From the NCBI GenBank assembly GCA_028554755.1, contig JAPTOF010000012.1, positions 452,501-516,500 of the forward strand: a DNA stretch of 64,000 nucleotides, in the 5' to 3' direction. Below are positions 13,701 to 24,908 of this stretch, piece by piece. How positions within the stretch are numbered: the first letter of the stretch is position 1; every line of letters starts with the position of its first letter. This stretch comes from Cordia subcordata. Taxonomy: Eukaryota > Streptophyta > Magnoliopsida > Boraginales > Cordiaceae. The position numbers and the translations under genes are program-made. The notes under the pieces are model-generated. The model was not told where the DNA came from and searched no databases. It was given only the letters and a program-made list of their open reading frames with translations.

Positions 13701-16700
13701 GCACCTCAAGAAGTAAAAATTTCCAAAGGTCATCAATTTCTCAATATGTATTTTTGTTCTACAAAATTGGAATGAACTTTTAATAAACATTCTCCTTATT
13801 GGCATGTCAATGTGGCAATGCCCTTGAAGGAATGTGAACAGTGATATTAGCTTAAGCACTTCCAAATGAGACACCGCTTCAAAGAACAAGTTATAACCAG
13901 TCAAGCAATATGTTATGCATATCAGCCACAAACAACCTATAGTTTTAGCCTATTATAACAATTACGAGAGAGTGCAAATCCTTACACGCTCAAATTCAGA
14001 AGCCCAACCATTAGCACCATGCTGTCGCTCAAATGACTGAACCCAAGCATCAGGATTACCATACTCAGTTTGGCGCTGAGAGAACTCAGAAACCCAGCCA
14101 TCTGCAGGATGAGGTGCAGGAGGCATAGCTTGCGAATCATTCCAGTACTCTTCCATCTCCCTGAATCTTCCTGGCATAAAACCCGTGGCTCTGATATCAG
14201 AGTCGATATCTAGAGAAGACAACAGTGCATTAACCTGAAGAAACAAATAAACAGTTGTAACTTCAGACGAAAACAGATATTGGAGATCAAGAAGAGGGAC
14301 CAAGCAGCAGTTTAGAGTCTGTCATCATATATTAGAAGACCTCATGTAATGGTTTTGTGGTGTTAGACTAACCTTTTAACTTAAAAATAATGACAAGTGG
14401 CCTTCAATAATCTCTACACATGGCATGGGTGGGACATATTATGATACTAAAGCATCAAGTCAATGGAGCTGACCTATATCAATCTAATAAACATCTAAAA
14501 AATAAAACATATTCACCAAAGAGACATGGTGGCTCACAAAGATCAAATACCAGCACGATAAAAAAGGCTTAGATTGTTTTACGAAGTAAAAATTATAAAA
14601 ATCATCAAAACTCAAGTGCAGTAGTTCCATACATGGAGATCCTGGCAAGGCATTATAGAAGTTCAATCTAAGAGAATAAGAAAAGCTATCATGACAGGGT
14701 CATGGAGAAAGAGTTGACAAGTATGTCTAAGGGGCACATTCTAACAGCTAAATCATGATAGTTGTGGTTATGGCAGTAGCAGGACATATTGTAACGAACA
14801 TTTAACGGAAGAATTTTAGTAAGAAAAATTAGTAGATTATTAGACTAAGGTTTGGGACACGAAGACCTTATCAATGAAGTTGAATTGCAGATAGCAATTT
14901 TCAACATTTTCATTCTAAAAGGGAAAAAGCAATTGACAAAACTTGGTACAAGAAAGATAAGTATTCTGTACTGCATCTTTTCCTTTCCCCCTTTCCTTTT
15001 CTCCTTTTCCTTTGGGGCCATAGGAGGAGAGGGACTTTATATAAATAACTCATAAATTTATCAGGTCTTCATTCTTTTGATAAGGAAATAAACAAACTCA
15101 TGAGAGAAATAGAAAGAAGCAGATTTCCAGATATTGCAACAGAAATTAGATGGTCAGTGATTCAAGCAAGAGAAAATAAATCCAACAAGAAAGCAACAAA
15201 AGATCCAGTTCACAAGTTCCATTTGTTTGTAGTTAATCCAAACACCAAACACCAAACACCAAACACAAACCTATTCCTAAGCAGATCAGCCAGAGACAGA
15301 AGGGAACCTGTGCATTTATGAAGTCTTCACTCTTATCAGCAAAAAGATGCCGAGCCATGATACTGGTCCGGTCACGTATGCATTGTTTGTCACCTTGTGA
15401 CAAACCTAACATTGGGAGTGGAGCAGGACGAAAAGGAACACCACCATGGCTACTATTAACAAATGAATGCAAGAAACTTGAAAGCACTCTTTGAGGTGGC
15501 CCTGCAAACAGATAGAGGGAAAGACAAGATTTAAGATTAGAATCACCAAAGTGGTGTGCCACAAGTTTACCAGGGCAACATGCAATAATTTATTGTCCAG
15601 TTATTAAAATCATCATACTAGAAGCTTGGTAATTGAATTAAACCTGAGTGTGCTGTTATTATTCAATATTTATATGTGATAGAGAAAGAAAACTCTTTAA
15701 ACAACATCATCTAAAAATGCCAAAGTATATCTCCTCCGGTCAAAAGTATATCTCCTCCGGTCGGTGCACCACCACAGGGCGGGAGGAATGGAATAAGAAA
15801 GTAAGAATAATATGGCAAATAAGTTCGCAGTTTTACCATCCAGTTCCGGTTTAGGCCGAGTAAGCTCTAAGTTGGTATGAGAATAAGGAACTTGAGGCCC
15901 TTGTATCTCATCCCAAACATCTGCAAACCTATTCTGATCTGCAGAACGGAAGCCTTGAAGGAATTCCGAGCCCTGGACAAAGCTGAAAATGAGTGATTAA
16001 ACACATGCAGAGAAGTTATCTAAGAGAAGAATGTATCAACCTGGGCATTGAGCTGCTGTGGATGATCAAGCTCTGACCCTGGAAGCATTGTAAAGGGCTC
16101 TTGAGCTCCTGAATGAAAATTTCCATCAGATGTTGTAGTTGATGAGGTAGGAATTTCACGCAGCCTTTCCTGCTCAGACAGATATACCCAGTAAACTCAT
16201 GTTGGTAACTATGTCCCAACCAGTCAAGCCACACTGTAAGATACACCTCAGTCTATAAAACCCAAGAACCACAGAGAGTTCTAAACAGGTTATGCATGAA
16301 ATCCGCGACTTCACTAGTAGGGTGTAATAGATCCTTCTCTGAGCTCAAATTTATCTCAACCTAAACTAAGCATGTATGCATATATTCATTTCTTTCATGA
16401 ATTCATTGCAAATTCACTTCAAACACATATGTACACAAAATTTTACATACATGCACATGCATATGACTGTGTATGTGTCTGCGTGTACATTTTTCTGAGC
16501 TAAATTCTCATATAGAAGTGCATAATCATCCAATGTTTTGCTCAGCAAACACTACTTAACTAAATTTGCAAAGAGTCCTTCTGTGATATAAAATTTATCT
16601 CAAGAAACAAGTAGAGTATATAGATTCCTTCGTGCATAATCATCCAGTGTATTGCTTGAACAACACAATTTCACTATAATTTGGGGGAGAAAAAATCCTT

Positions 16701-17522
16701 CAGCAATTCAAAATTTATCTCAAGAACGGAGCATAGGATATATAGATTCACTTCCTTGACAAATTCACTAGAAATTCACGAGGAACATAATCTACATAAG
16801 TTTACATATATGTACATGTGTATATGTACATTTTGAACTCTAGCTTCTTGTATCAAAGTACGTAATCTCTTTTGCTCAAAAAACACTTCTTTACTGATAA
16901 TTTGCACTAAATCCTTATCCTTCCGTAACTTTAAATTTATGTCAAAATCCAAGATAAGCAATTATGTATATATGCGTGCATAAGTGTGCGTGTATTTATT
17001 ATGTTCAGTTTTTTTCACTCGAAAAGAACTACTTCACGTATAGGCAGCAAAAATCTTTTCTTTAATTTCGAATTTATCTCAATATAAAGCTAAGCAAGTA
17101 TATTTAGATTCATTTACTTGACAAATTGAATAAATTAAAAAAAAATCATTAGGAATATAAATATACAGAATCTTACATACGCTTAATATACATACATGCA
17201 TAAATTTAACTATGTATAACTCGAATAATAGTACTTTAATGATAAGCTGCAACCTGCAACAAATCCTTCCGTAATTTCAAATTTACCTCATCACATAAGC
17301 TAAGCAAGTGTATATATAGATTGATTACCTTCGACGAATTGTATACAAATTCTCTAGCAACATATATGTAAATATACATATAGATATAGATAGATAGACC
17401 TGAGTTTTGGAAGAAGAGCCGAGAAGCGAATTGGCTAAAGCGCCGAGCGGATTGGAAGAAGAAGAGGAGCCAGGCACCGCGCAGGCGGCGCCGCCCGTCA
17501 CCATCTCTCTCAGCCCGGCCAT
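1751..17522 (-). CDS. PEX5: PEX5, peroxisomal targeting signal 1 receptor (15 coding exons)
   Basis: Cytosolic receptor that binds C-terminal SKL-type (PTS1) signals through TPRs and carries cargo to the PEX13/PEX14 docking complex; in plants it also works with PEX7 for PTS2 import. Exons on the minus strand: 17522-17400, 16169-16041, 15972-15837, 15501-15308, 14234-13986, 13307-13185, 12186-12019, 11534-11344, 10835-10589, 4674-4590, 4396-4287, 4012-3788, 3165-3100, 2007-1913 and 1829-1751 (stop TGA). Phases join into 739 codons; the Arabidopsis protein is about 728. Visible features are the N-terminal GGAACAV with Cys14, the conserved cysteine used for export ubiquitination; a [11 protein letters not shown] to FADKSEDF block near residues 150-195 (PEX7-binding region); nine WxxxF/Y motifs (residues 241, 258, 271, 352, 366, 382, 399, 411, 432); and the TPR region from about 450 to the LQKEFPL end. 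Intron 7 is GC-AG and intron 9 holds a copia element. No frameshift was seen. Confidence 0.97.
5193..5266. repeat. Two-copy 37-bp tandem repeat in PEX5 intron 9
   Basis: The segment AAATTTGG..AAAGGTGTCTAAATGCAG to CAATGTC occurs twice with a 37-bp period and one clear mismatch (GGC versus GGT). It lies about 100 bp before the copia insertion. Confidence 0.85.
5371..5541 (+). repeat. 5' LTR of the copia element
   Basis: Begins TGTTAAGTATGAG and ends TTAATA, where the normal CA end has become TA. It aligns over its full length with the 3' LTR, with about 8 substitutions, mostly transitions. Confidence 0.95.
5542..5555 (+). other. Primer-binding site of the copia element
   Basis: TGGTATCTAGAGCC directly follows the 5' LTR. 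It matches the initiator tRNA-Met complement TGGTATCAGAGC typical of plant copia elements, with one extra T. Confidence 0.85.
6059..6930 (+). pseudogene. Copia gag remnant
   Basis: Starts [10 protein letters not shown] and contains the retrotransposon gag region of the UBN2/RVT_gag type ([18 protein letters not shown]). The frame is broken near 6585 (stop) and again before the zinc knuckle, whose cysteines and histidine ([10 protein letters not shown]) remain visible near 6880-6915. Gag would package element RNA in virus-like particles; this copy is inactive. Confidence 0.85.
6994..8308 (+). pseudogene. Copia protease and integrase remnant
   Basis: The aspartic protease motif [12 protein letters not shown] (near 7138) is followed by the pre-integrase zinc region (CESCQLGKH, near 7600) and the integrase core: HSDICGP, then [20 protein letters not shown] and [10 protein letters not shown], so the catalytic D, D and E positions are still readable. 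Stops or frameshifts lie near 7560, 7862 and 8307. The conserved [10 protein letters not shown] motif follows at about 8180. Confidence 0.88.
8324..10277 (+). pseudogene. Copia reverse transcriptase and RNase H remnant
   Basis: A linker (8324-8779) leads into the RT (RVT_2 family) with [29 protein letters not shown] and the catalytic VDDIVITGD near 9330. RNase H follows with [23 protein letters not shown] and RSSAE, then a stop at about 9939 and a further open part (9954-10277) ending at the polypurine tract. RT and RNase H are separated by a frame break near 9640-9750. Confidence 0.9.
10276..10284 (+). other. Polypurine tract of the copia element
   Basis: GAGGGGGAG lies directly before the 3' LTR. 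It is the usual primer for plus-strand synthesis in LTR retrotransposons. Confidence 0.9.
10285..10455 (+). repeat. 3' LTR of the copia element
   Basis: TGTTAAG to TTAACA, 171 bp. It is followed at once by GTCTT, the second copy of the target site. Confidence 0.95.
11535..12018 (-). other. PEX5: GC-AG intron (PEX5 intron 7)
   Basis: The exon ends GAG GAG and is followed by GCAAGT (12018-12013), a perfect match to the consensus of GC donors. The acceptor is TTTTCAG before ATTTCTCGT. Only this junction keeps the frame and the family sequence (QFVHEE then ISRGPDGW). The nearby GT, two bases downstream, would shift the frame. Confidence 0.9.
12625..12921. mobile_element. MITE in PEX5 intron 6
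   Basis: About 297 bp with long terminal inverted repeats: TGTTGTGTTTTGTATAAGC at the left matches the complement of the right end, TGCTGTGTTTGTTATAAGC, and the match continues through TTATTATAAG.TGCTTATCTTA. It is flanked by TAA on both sides, which fits a PIF/Harbinger (Tourist-like) 3-bp duplication. The middle contains a twofold direct repeat built on GGTTTG.TTTGAGTTTT and GAAGCTTGTGATAAGATGTC. There is no coding capacity. Confidence 0.8.
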
Positions 17523-17532
17523 CTGCTCTTCT

Positions 17533-17535
17533 CTG

Positions 17536-17573
<38 letters not shown>
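17533..17573 (-). repeat. (GA)n microsatellite in the PEX5 5' leader
   Basis: A CT run on the plus strand, which reads GA in the PEX5 transcript, begins about 11 bases before the ATG and lies between it and the TATA-like box. GA tracts in plant leaders and core promoters are common binding sites for BPC (GAGA-binding) factors. A role here is inference. Confidence 0.75.
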
Positions 17574-17576
<3 letters not shown>

Positions 17577-17623
17577 GCTACAATTCTTGCTTTTGCTGTG
17601 ATCAGCCCGTCCTCAATAATTAC

Positions 17624-17632
17624 TTTTATATA
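17624..17632 (-). promoter_or_regulatory. TATA-like box of PEX5
   Basis: TATATAAAA on the minus strand, about 100 bases upstream of the PEX5 ATG. This places the start site near 17590-17600 and the GA repeat inside the leader. The call rests on motif and spacing only. Confidence 0.45.
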
Positions 17633-17639
17633 TCTGATC

Positions 17640-19110
17640 AGGTAATAAAAATAAATAAATTAACAAAAAATGATTTTTCACTCTGTTTTTGGTCTCCAAA
17701 TCGTCTATTTCTAGCTTTTAAGTGTTTGTTTTTCTTTTTCTCTCTCCCTTTTTTTTTTTAAGCCCGCGTTCTAAACTAGCTAGAGGATATAATAGAAAAC
17801 CGAGGACGGGAGGTGGGGGCCACTGCTTAGGCGATAAGAGGCCGCGGTTGTTGTTTTTCTTGGAAATAGTGTGGTGGGTAGCCGATAGGGTCCGATCGTA
17901 AATAATAATATTTTATTGTGCCTAATAGTTTTTTGCTAATTTTAGATAATTGAATAAATTATTTAGATTGAATTGGAGTTTATTCTTATTCATTCATATT
18001 ATGCGAGATTTGGTTTCATCGACTAGTGTGATTAGCCTTCTAACGGGAAAAAAAAAAAAGAAAAGAAAAGAAAAGGACTAGTATGATTAATCATTTTTTT
18101 CCTTTTGGTTCTTTCCTAAGGTGATAATATAATGTTATATGATGGTCTAGTACATTATATGAATAATTAGAGGTATTATTTGGGCTAAATTTATGTGTAT
18201 AATTTATGGTTAGGGTTAAATTAAAATGATCAATTAAGGGATGTTGAATTTTAGAGCAATCAACATTTTTTCACATGACTATTAGTTGAATTTAAAGTCC
18301 ATCAATTTATAAATGTGCAAATTTATATGTCCCGCAAGGATTGGACTAAAAACCAATCATGTTGGCCTAGTGTAACACACGACGTCCACAACAAAAATTT
18401 AAGAAAATAGTCCAAGAAAAAAGCTTGAGACAACCCAACAAACAAGCCAAGACAATGAGCAAGACCATCTTCGGAATCCAAACCACTTTGAGAAGGAGTT
18501 AACACCCACCCTAACAAAGGCATATGTTATTAAGGTTAGGACCAACATGCATACGAGACCTTATCATGAACAAAAACCAAAATTACAAATAACTAAAACT
18601 TAGAAAATCACCAAGTGTATACTAAACCAAATAAGATATTGAAGGTTTAGCTGAAAATTAAAAAAAATACAATTCACGTTACACTTTATATAGACACTTA
18701 CAAACCATGAGGAATGCGGGAAGAGGAAGGGAGGGGATAAATTGGAAAAGAAATGAGGTGATCAGCACCTTACGAGAGGTGGAAAGGTTAGCTGGGACAT
18801 TAGAAAATATCAAGCGACACTTAGCTCATTCGACCATCACATATTGTGTTTCACATAAATTTGTAGTTCATTTGTTTCCAATATTTAATATTCGAATGAA
18901 ATTATCCAAAAAGTAATTTGATGTAACGAGGACTTTAATAGTGAAAGAGAAAGAAGATCCCTTTATATATATTGAGAGAGAGAAAGAGAGATTTCTTTGT
19001 CTTTTAGTGTGTGCGATCTAACTTGTAAACGCCTAAAAATACTTCATGTGAGATTAAAAGTCAAAATAAATATTTTTGATTTATTTTTAAAAGAGTTTTT
19101 AAGTAAAAAA
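17640..19110. other. Intergenic DNA upstream of PEX5, nothing firm identified
   Basis: AT-rich sequence between the PEX5 promoter and a fossil LINE fragment. No domain-bearing frame was found. The part nearest PEX5 (17750-17880) is richer in GC and is the likely proximal promoter. Confidence 0.4.
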
Positions 19111-19112
19111 AA

Positions 19113-19520
19113 CTAAAATAAAACAAAAGAAAAAAAATTCAAAACAAAAGCCAAAAGCAACAGGGAGCTTGTTAATGAAGTCCTAGGGATTGTGTCCAAA
19201 GCCTTCTTAATATCAATTTCTAAAATACATAGAAGGGTAATTGTCAACCATGAACAACCCTCCACAGTATCTTGAACAATCAAAATATCGTCCAAAATAA
19301 GACTATAATCAACAACAGTATATTGGTTTCATGAAATAATATAAGAAGGGACAACCCTTAATTTGTTTGGCAAAAATCTTAGGTGTGAACCTATAAATAA
19401 TCCTATAATAAGAAATAGGCCTAAAATCCTTTATCCTTAATAAAATCAAGACTTTGGATAGATGAAATTATAGTAAAGATTTACCTCATTCAATTAAAAA
19501 AAGATCGAACACAAAAGTAA
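19113..19520 (-). pseudogene. Fossil L1-type LINE reverse transcriptase fragment
   Basis: Read on the minus strand across frame breaks, the conserved L1 RT landmarks appear in order: KDFRPIS near 19430, then FAKQIKG, then ILDDILIVQDTVEG and EIDIKKALDTIPRTSL near 19190. These correspond to the DFRPIS..N, NILLAQE and KLDIxKAFD blocks of plant non-LTR elements. It is heavily decayed, with no ends visible. Confidence 0.7.
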
Positions 19521-19984
19521 TGACGACCGGAACATCATCATCCACTATATTCATTACATTTATTCTCCATCATATTTGGGATGTTATCGTATCAAATGGT
19601 AAAACTTCGTTGGAGTCTTACAGTTCAAATGAGTTTGACTAATATTTGAAAACAACTAAAATCCATCTAAGATGTCAATCTCCTTTAATAACATCCGTTT
19701 GGAACAAGTTACTTGCATAATTTATCTCTCATACTCTAGTATAATATATTCTTTAAAAGAAAAAAGAACGAAAGCCTCAAACTAAACACATTGAAGACTT
19801 TAATAAAGCCTTTTCACACGTATAATTAAGGGTCTAAAACAAAGTATTGCTGTTTCCTCAAAATAATTTTAGAGAAAAGATTTTTCTCCAATTTTTGTGC
19901 AATTCCCCAACGAAGAATATAATTTGGAAAATTGAAAAATTGGACAATACTCCTTGTGAAATGGAGATCTCCAATTTAAAAAAA

Positions 19985-20215
19985 TACGAATAAACACTCA
20001 TACGCACGCCCACACACACATTCACTCATACACACACCCACCCACACACCTACCCACACACACACTACACACATTAAACACATATCCCTCCACACACTAA
20101 CTAAAAACACACACACACACATCCCCGCACATATACAAAAACACACTGAACACACCCACCCACACACAATACGCACTAAACACAAAAATGCCCAAAAAAA
20201 CACCACTCACACTAA
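19985..20215. repeat. CA-rich low-complexity tract
   Basis: An irregular array of CACACA, CCCACACA and TACACAC units on the plus strand. It is a degenerate microsatellite; the open frame across it is an artefact. Confidence 0.85.
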
Positions 20216-20219
20216 ATAC

Positions 20220-22148
20220 TCTGCCAAACTGCCATTAATCCAAAGCAGCAACTTAATAAATTTAATCCAAAGCAGCAGAAGTCTGACTAATCCAAGAATA
20301 GTAATGATAGAAAGTTCGTAAACAATACACATAGTAGCTATGCTATATGTGCTGTGTAACTCCTAATAAAGCAACATAATAATGCCAAACTTTATGCTAT
20401 CATGTCACCTATGTGTATTGAACTTAAGTGAGAAATTCTAACTCCTAAAAGCTTACTTTCTGGTTATGCGAGTCTAAATCTTGGGACAGTGATTCCGAAG
20501 AACAACGGGAAGAAACGTCAATCCTGGCAACCTCCACGGCATTGTAGACCCATTCAGTCACATTGCCTTTGTGGAACTACAAAATCAAAATCACAAAGGT
20601 CAAGGACTCAATCTTTATTAGCAACAAGACAGAAATAAATACTATTAAATAGTAAAATTCCCAAGTTTATGATATCTAGTACAAGAAAATAGCATCAAGT
20701 ATTTTAATCTTGACGAACTACATCAGAAACAGTAACTTATTCACAACATTAGAGACAATAGTTTGCTAGTTTAATGCATGTTGCAATCATGGGAAACACA
20801 ATGCAGCTCACCCCCCTTTAATAAAGGACATATGCCCGAGAAGCCTTTTATAAAGGGTTTATCCAATCACAACTTATCATATTCAGAATTTGCTTATAAA
20901 AAGAGAAGCGCAAAGTTCATCTTTATTTCCAAGAAACTTACTTTACATCTACTAATGGGAACCATAAAATAGAAGCTCGAATGGGAGTAGATCACTTTCA
21001 AAACAATAATAGTACCCTAATCAGAAAATGGAGTACAAGTAACATTCTCGGTCATAAGTAAGCTACATAGTATAATCTATGTCTTAAGAAAATAGAATGT
21101 AAAAGAGAGCTAATTATAGATTGTCATAATTCAAAAATATCAATTAGATAAAACTGTAAGGAAAACAATATCTCTTTCTGTACAAATAGGGAATGAGAAA
21201 GAGCAGACTAAACCTGCAGTATACTCAATTACAGGAACGAAATGTTTTCATGGACAAGAAGCCACTTGTATGTTGTTATACATGTGGTTCAGCATAAGCA
21301 TGGTTGTTAGGATAAACAGAAAGCATTAGACAATTGAGATAACATTATCCTGCAAAGAAACGTACTTTTTTCCTTTCTATACCTTGCATACAGGGTGGGA
21401 AAAAATTTTGAGTGCCCCACAAAATGAGTTTTCAAAAGTAAAAACTCGTAAAAAAAGGATAAGAGTAAGAAGTAAATCAAATGCTAATCATAATACCAAA
21501 CTTCTCAAGTGTCCTTGCATATAAGCAAGGAAAGCTAAAAATAAAGATAATAAAGTTTAAACTTTCAACTGTATGGATTAATTAGTATATAATTTAGTAA
21601 ATGAGAAGTACTTGCTAATCATAATACCATTTTCTGTAGAAAGTCACAAACAAACCTGCAAGAGGAAACAATGGCATAAAAACTGGGAAATATGCTTATA
21701 GAAATAGAAATGAGCATGTGATGAGAACCAAAAGAAGCCAAAAGTCCAATGTCGATCAGTAAAAGAAAAAATGAATGAATAAATCCTTGACACTGAACAA
21801 AAGCAATCAATTACAAGTAAAATGTCAAAAAAACAAAACATGGTGTTATTACGGCCCTTCTCTTGATGGAATTCACTTTAAAAATTTATGAACATACTCA
21901 GGAAACTGTCCTTTGATTGTTGATAAGTATACATCTACGATTATTATGATTTTCCAATAATAACCAACAACTGCAAGTGCTAGTATGAATTAGCAAAAAA
22001 CCAAGTCAATACCTAGAAACAAATCAAGTAGCAAATCTAAACCTCATTCATTGTATTTATAGGTTCCAATGCTAAATTTGAGAAATCTAAAATTACAAAA
22101 CTACAAATTAGCAAAAAAACTACAAAAAAAAAGTATGACTACAAAAAA
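20220..22148. other. Intergenic AT-rich DNA, nothing identified
   Basis: No frame with recognisable protein similarity and no clear repeat ends. It may include the 3' flank of the hAT remnant that follows. Confidence 0.4.
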
Positions 22149-23330
22149 CTACATGAATTGAAATTTTGTTACCACCATCAAGTTATCGCAATCATTTATG
22201 TCTTCTTCAACAATGGGAACATAAGGAGGTGAGCAAAGTCAATCTTGTGCACAAATCAAAGCTTGAACAATTTTAGGAGTTAACGAACTCCTAAACGAAT
22301 CAAATATTTGTCCACCAATAGAAAATGCAGATTCAGAAGCTACAATTGAGATAGGAACAGCCAATGCATCACATGCTAAGCAAGAAAGGACTGGAAATCA
22401 AGGGCTATTGACTTCCTACCTTGCTAATATGTCAAAGTCATTGCTTTCTTCTTCAATGTCCTCATTTAAGTATTTGCCCAACTCTGACTTGAACTCACCA
22501 ACCCTCAATTTGGATCTACGCTTCTTAAATTTCAACTCCATATATTCCTTTATATCTGTGAGATCATTTGAGCCGAAGTCTGAACTTACTAGAGGGAATC
22601 ACTTCATTGAGTAGAATGAGTTCCATAAATTATGTTATAATCATCAAACATAGCATTTAGTGCCTCTTTAACCTTTATGACATTTCCAAATTTTTTTTCT
22701 CGTCATACATCTCACCGAACAAAAATTCTACATATGTCATATTGTAACGAGGATCAATAGCAAAAGAAATGTAAATCAATGCATTCATCTTCTCTGTTAC
22801 CCTAATACTTGTCATATTTGCCCTTCATTTTCCTAGCCATAGAACTCAATAGAAAATCATCATCGTTAATCCACTTAATCAAAAAACATTATATTGAACT
22901 AATTTCATGCAAAAAGTTATTTGAAGTCATATATGAAGAGCCAGAAACCCTGATACTGAAATCATAAAAATGCTTTAAAAAGAGTACTAGGCTTTTCACA
23001 TTCTCCCAATCAATCTTAGTTGGTACCCCTTTGTTTTCTCCACTTTTAAGCTCCACTTTAAAGAATGGATCCTGTCCTTTATATCTTTCACAGGTTGATA
23101 TAAAATTGATAGCAGTGTCTAGCATTAAATAGGTAGAATTCCACCTAGTTGGGATATCCAAACATAATAATCTCTTGCTATCAATCTTCTCCATGCCAAC
23201 ACAACCCTTAAATCTTTATAATCTAGCAGGTGATTGTCTCACATATCTTATAGTAGCCCATACTTTATTAACAGAATCATCCATTTTTTTCAAATCATCA
23301 CAAATGACAAGTTGAATGATATGCGCAATT
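22149..23330 (-). pseudogene. hAT-family transposase remnant (RICESLEEPER-like)
   Basis: On the minus strand, from 23330 down, the frame fragments read AHIIQLVICDDLKKMDDSV, RYVRQSPARL, then CLDIPTRWNSTYLMLD, the hallmark of plant hAT/BED transposases. A middle region follows (KMNALIYISFAIDPRYN, YVEFLFGEMYD), then the C-terminal dimerisation domain (LACDALAVPISIVASESAFS, near 22340) and a stop near 22149. Several stops and frameshifts interrupt it, and the BED finger region upstream is missing. Terminal inverted repeats were not found. Confidence 0.85.
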
Positions 23331-23882
23331 ACTGTTGCCGTCAAATGTGCCGTTGTCATTATCGTTGCCATCGAGCATGCTATTGCCGTTGCCGACTTGC
23401 CAAGATTTTTTTATTTGGGGCCTTTATTTTTTTGGACTCAAAGCCCAAAGAAAAGAATGTATCAAGGAAGGAAACGATGCAATATTATTAACAATAAACT
23501 ATGTTCTTGAAGAAATTTTGGAGAATTGGACATTTGTCAATTGCCCATATTTCTTTTCAAAATTATTTACCATCCCCAATCCCTTTTCTCCATTATCTAA
23601 TTATAAACTTTCATTCTCTCCGTATCCAAAAATTTTGGACAAAATATTAGGGATCCCCAATGAGTACACACCTATACGTATAATATTCGTTTAGAGATTA
23701 TCAACCCCTTTCATGTAAAAGGATTTTAATGTTTTATGATAAAATCAACAGTAAAAGAACACACAATAAATATTACTAATACATAGTACTATCACACAAA
23801 TATTAGAAATTAAAAAAAAAAAAACTTTGCAATGTACATGTAGTTGAAAAGGCATTTAATTAACACTAGAGGCTCTGGACAA

Positions 23883-24343
23883 AGGGCCCGTTTGGATTAG
23901 CTTTTTTCAAAAACACTTTTCTTAATAGCTTAAGAGCTCGTTTGAATTGACTTTTTTTAAAAGCACCTTTTTAACAGCTTTTGAAAAATAGCTTTTTTTG
24001 AGAAGTTGAAAATTCTAAGTTCTAAAAAAAACTGTATTTCAGCTTTTTTCAGGGTTTCAGTTTTTTTTAAGGACAAATCAAATAGTTATTGCGAATTTAA
24101 TGTCACTTGTTTTTAATGAAAAAAAGGTGTTTTTTTCCTAGAAAAAAAGGTTTTTTTTCCTAAAAAAAAAAAAAGCCAATCCAAATAGGCCATTAAAAAA
24201 TATTTTTTAGAGAAGCTAAAAATTCTGACTTTTAAAAAAAGCTGTATTTGAGCTTTTTTAGAACAAATAATTATTGCAAATTTAGTGTAACTTTTTCAAA
24301 AAAAATATTTTTTTTTCCAAAAAAAGCCAATTCAAACAAGTCC
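23883..24343. mobile_element. Foldback MITE (outer copy, interrupted)
   Basis: Begins AGGGCCCGTTTGGATTAGC and ends with the inverse, GCCAATTCAAACAAGTCC. Its body (AGCTTTTTT..AAAAACAC, then AGAAGCTAAAAATTCTGAC) is cut in two by a second copy of the same family at 23934-24192. TTAA is found on both sides of the inner copy. Confidence 0.65.
23934..24192. mobile_element. Foldback MITE (inner copy, nested)
   Basis: Runs from GAGCTCGTTTGAATTGAC to GCCAATCCAAATAGGCC. It has the same internal order (AGCTTTTGAAAAATAGC, AGAAGTTGAAAATTCT, TCAAATAGTTATTGCGAA) as the copies at 24422 and 54160. It sits inside the outer copy. Confidence 0.65.
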
Positions 24344-24421
24344 AAAATCTTATATATGTATAATAGTATTTATAAAAATAACAATAATTTTGAATTGTTA
24401 AATTTAACTTATAGAGTCTTT

Positions 24422-24632
24422 AGGGCCCGTTTGGATTGGTTTGTTTTCAAAAGCACTTTTTTAATAGCTTTTGAAAAATAACTTTTTTTTGAAAAGCTGA
24501 AAATTTTGACTTTTAAAAAAATTTGTATTTGAATTTTTTTTTTAAAATTTTAACTTTTTTAAAAGTCAAATCAATTAGTTATTGTAATTTTAATATAATA
24601 TTTTCTGAAAAAAATTTAATCTAAATAGGCCT
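24422..24632. mobile_element. Foldback MITE, same family, upstream of CSN6
   Basis: From AGGGCCCGTTTGGATTGG to AATCTAAATAGGCCT, an imperfect terminal inverted repeat. It lies about 180 bp before the CSN6 TATA-like box. Confidence 0.65.
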
Positions 24633-24815
24633 TAATGATATTAATTTTAATGATTATGAGTATTTAAACTAAAAAGTTATCCATGAAGTACTTATCGCCA
24701 AAATAAAAAAGACACGCGTAAGCAAAAAATGTTGAGAATTAAGAAGCAAAAATATAAAAGGGCCAGAGGGGGAGCAAGAAGCTCAAAACCCTCACTCGTT
24801 ACACCTTTCCAACTC

Positions 24816-24823
24816 TATAAAAA
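24816..24823 (+). promoter_or_regulatory. TATA-like box of CSN6
   Basis: TATAAAAA, 86 bp upstream of the CSN6 ATG in a local unique sequence. The call rests on motif and spacing. Confidence 0.5.
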
Positions 24824-24908
24824 TTCACCGGACCACCGCCAAAAGCCAAATCGCAGCGGCGCGTAAAGCACAGACGTGGCCACTGGCGTTTGTAATTACA
24901 CACCCAGA

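Noticed and set aside
19976..20206. 76-codon Cys/Val-rich frame on the minus strand
   Set aside because: It is a translation of the CA/GT-rich low-complexity tract.
24876..24908. Upstream in-frame extension of CSN6
   Set aside because: It begins with GTG, not ATG, and family members start near MSSSS..GLTFKLHPL.
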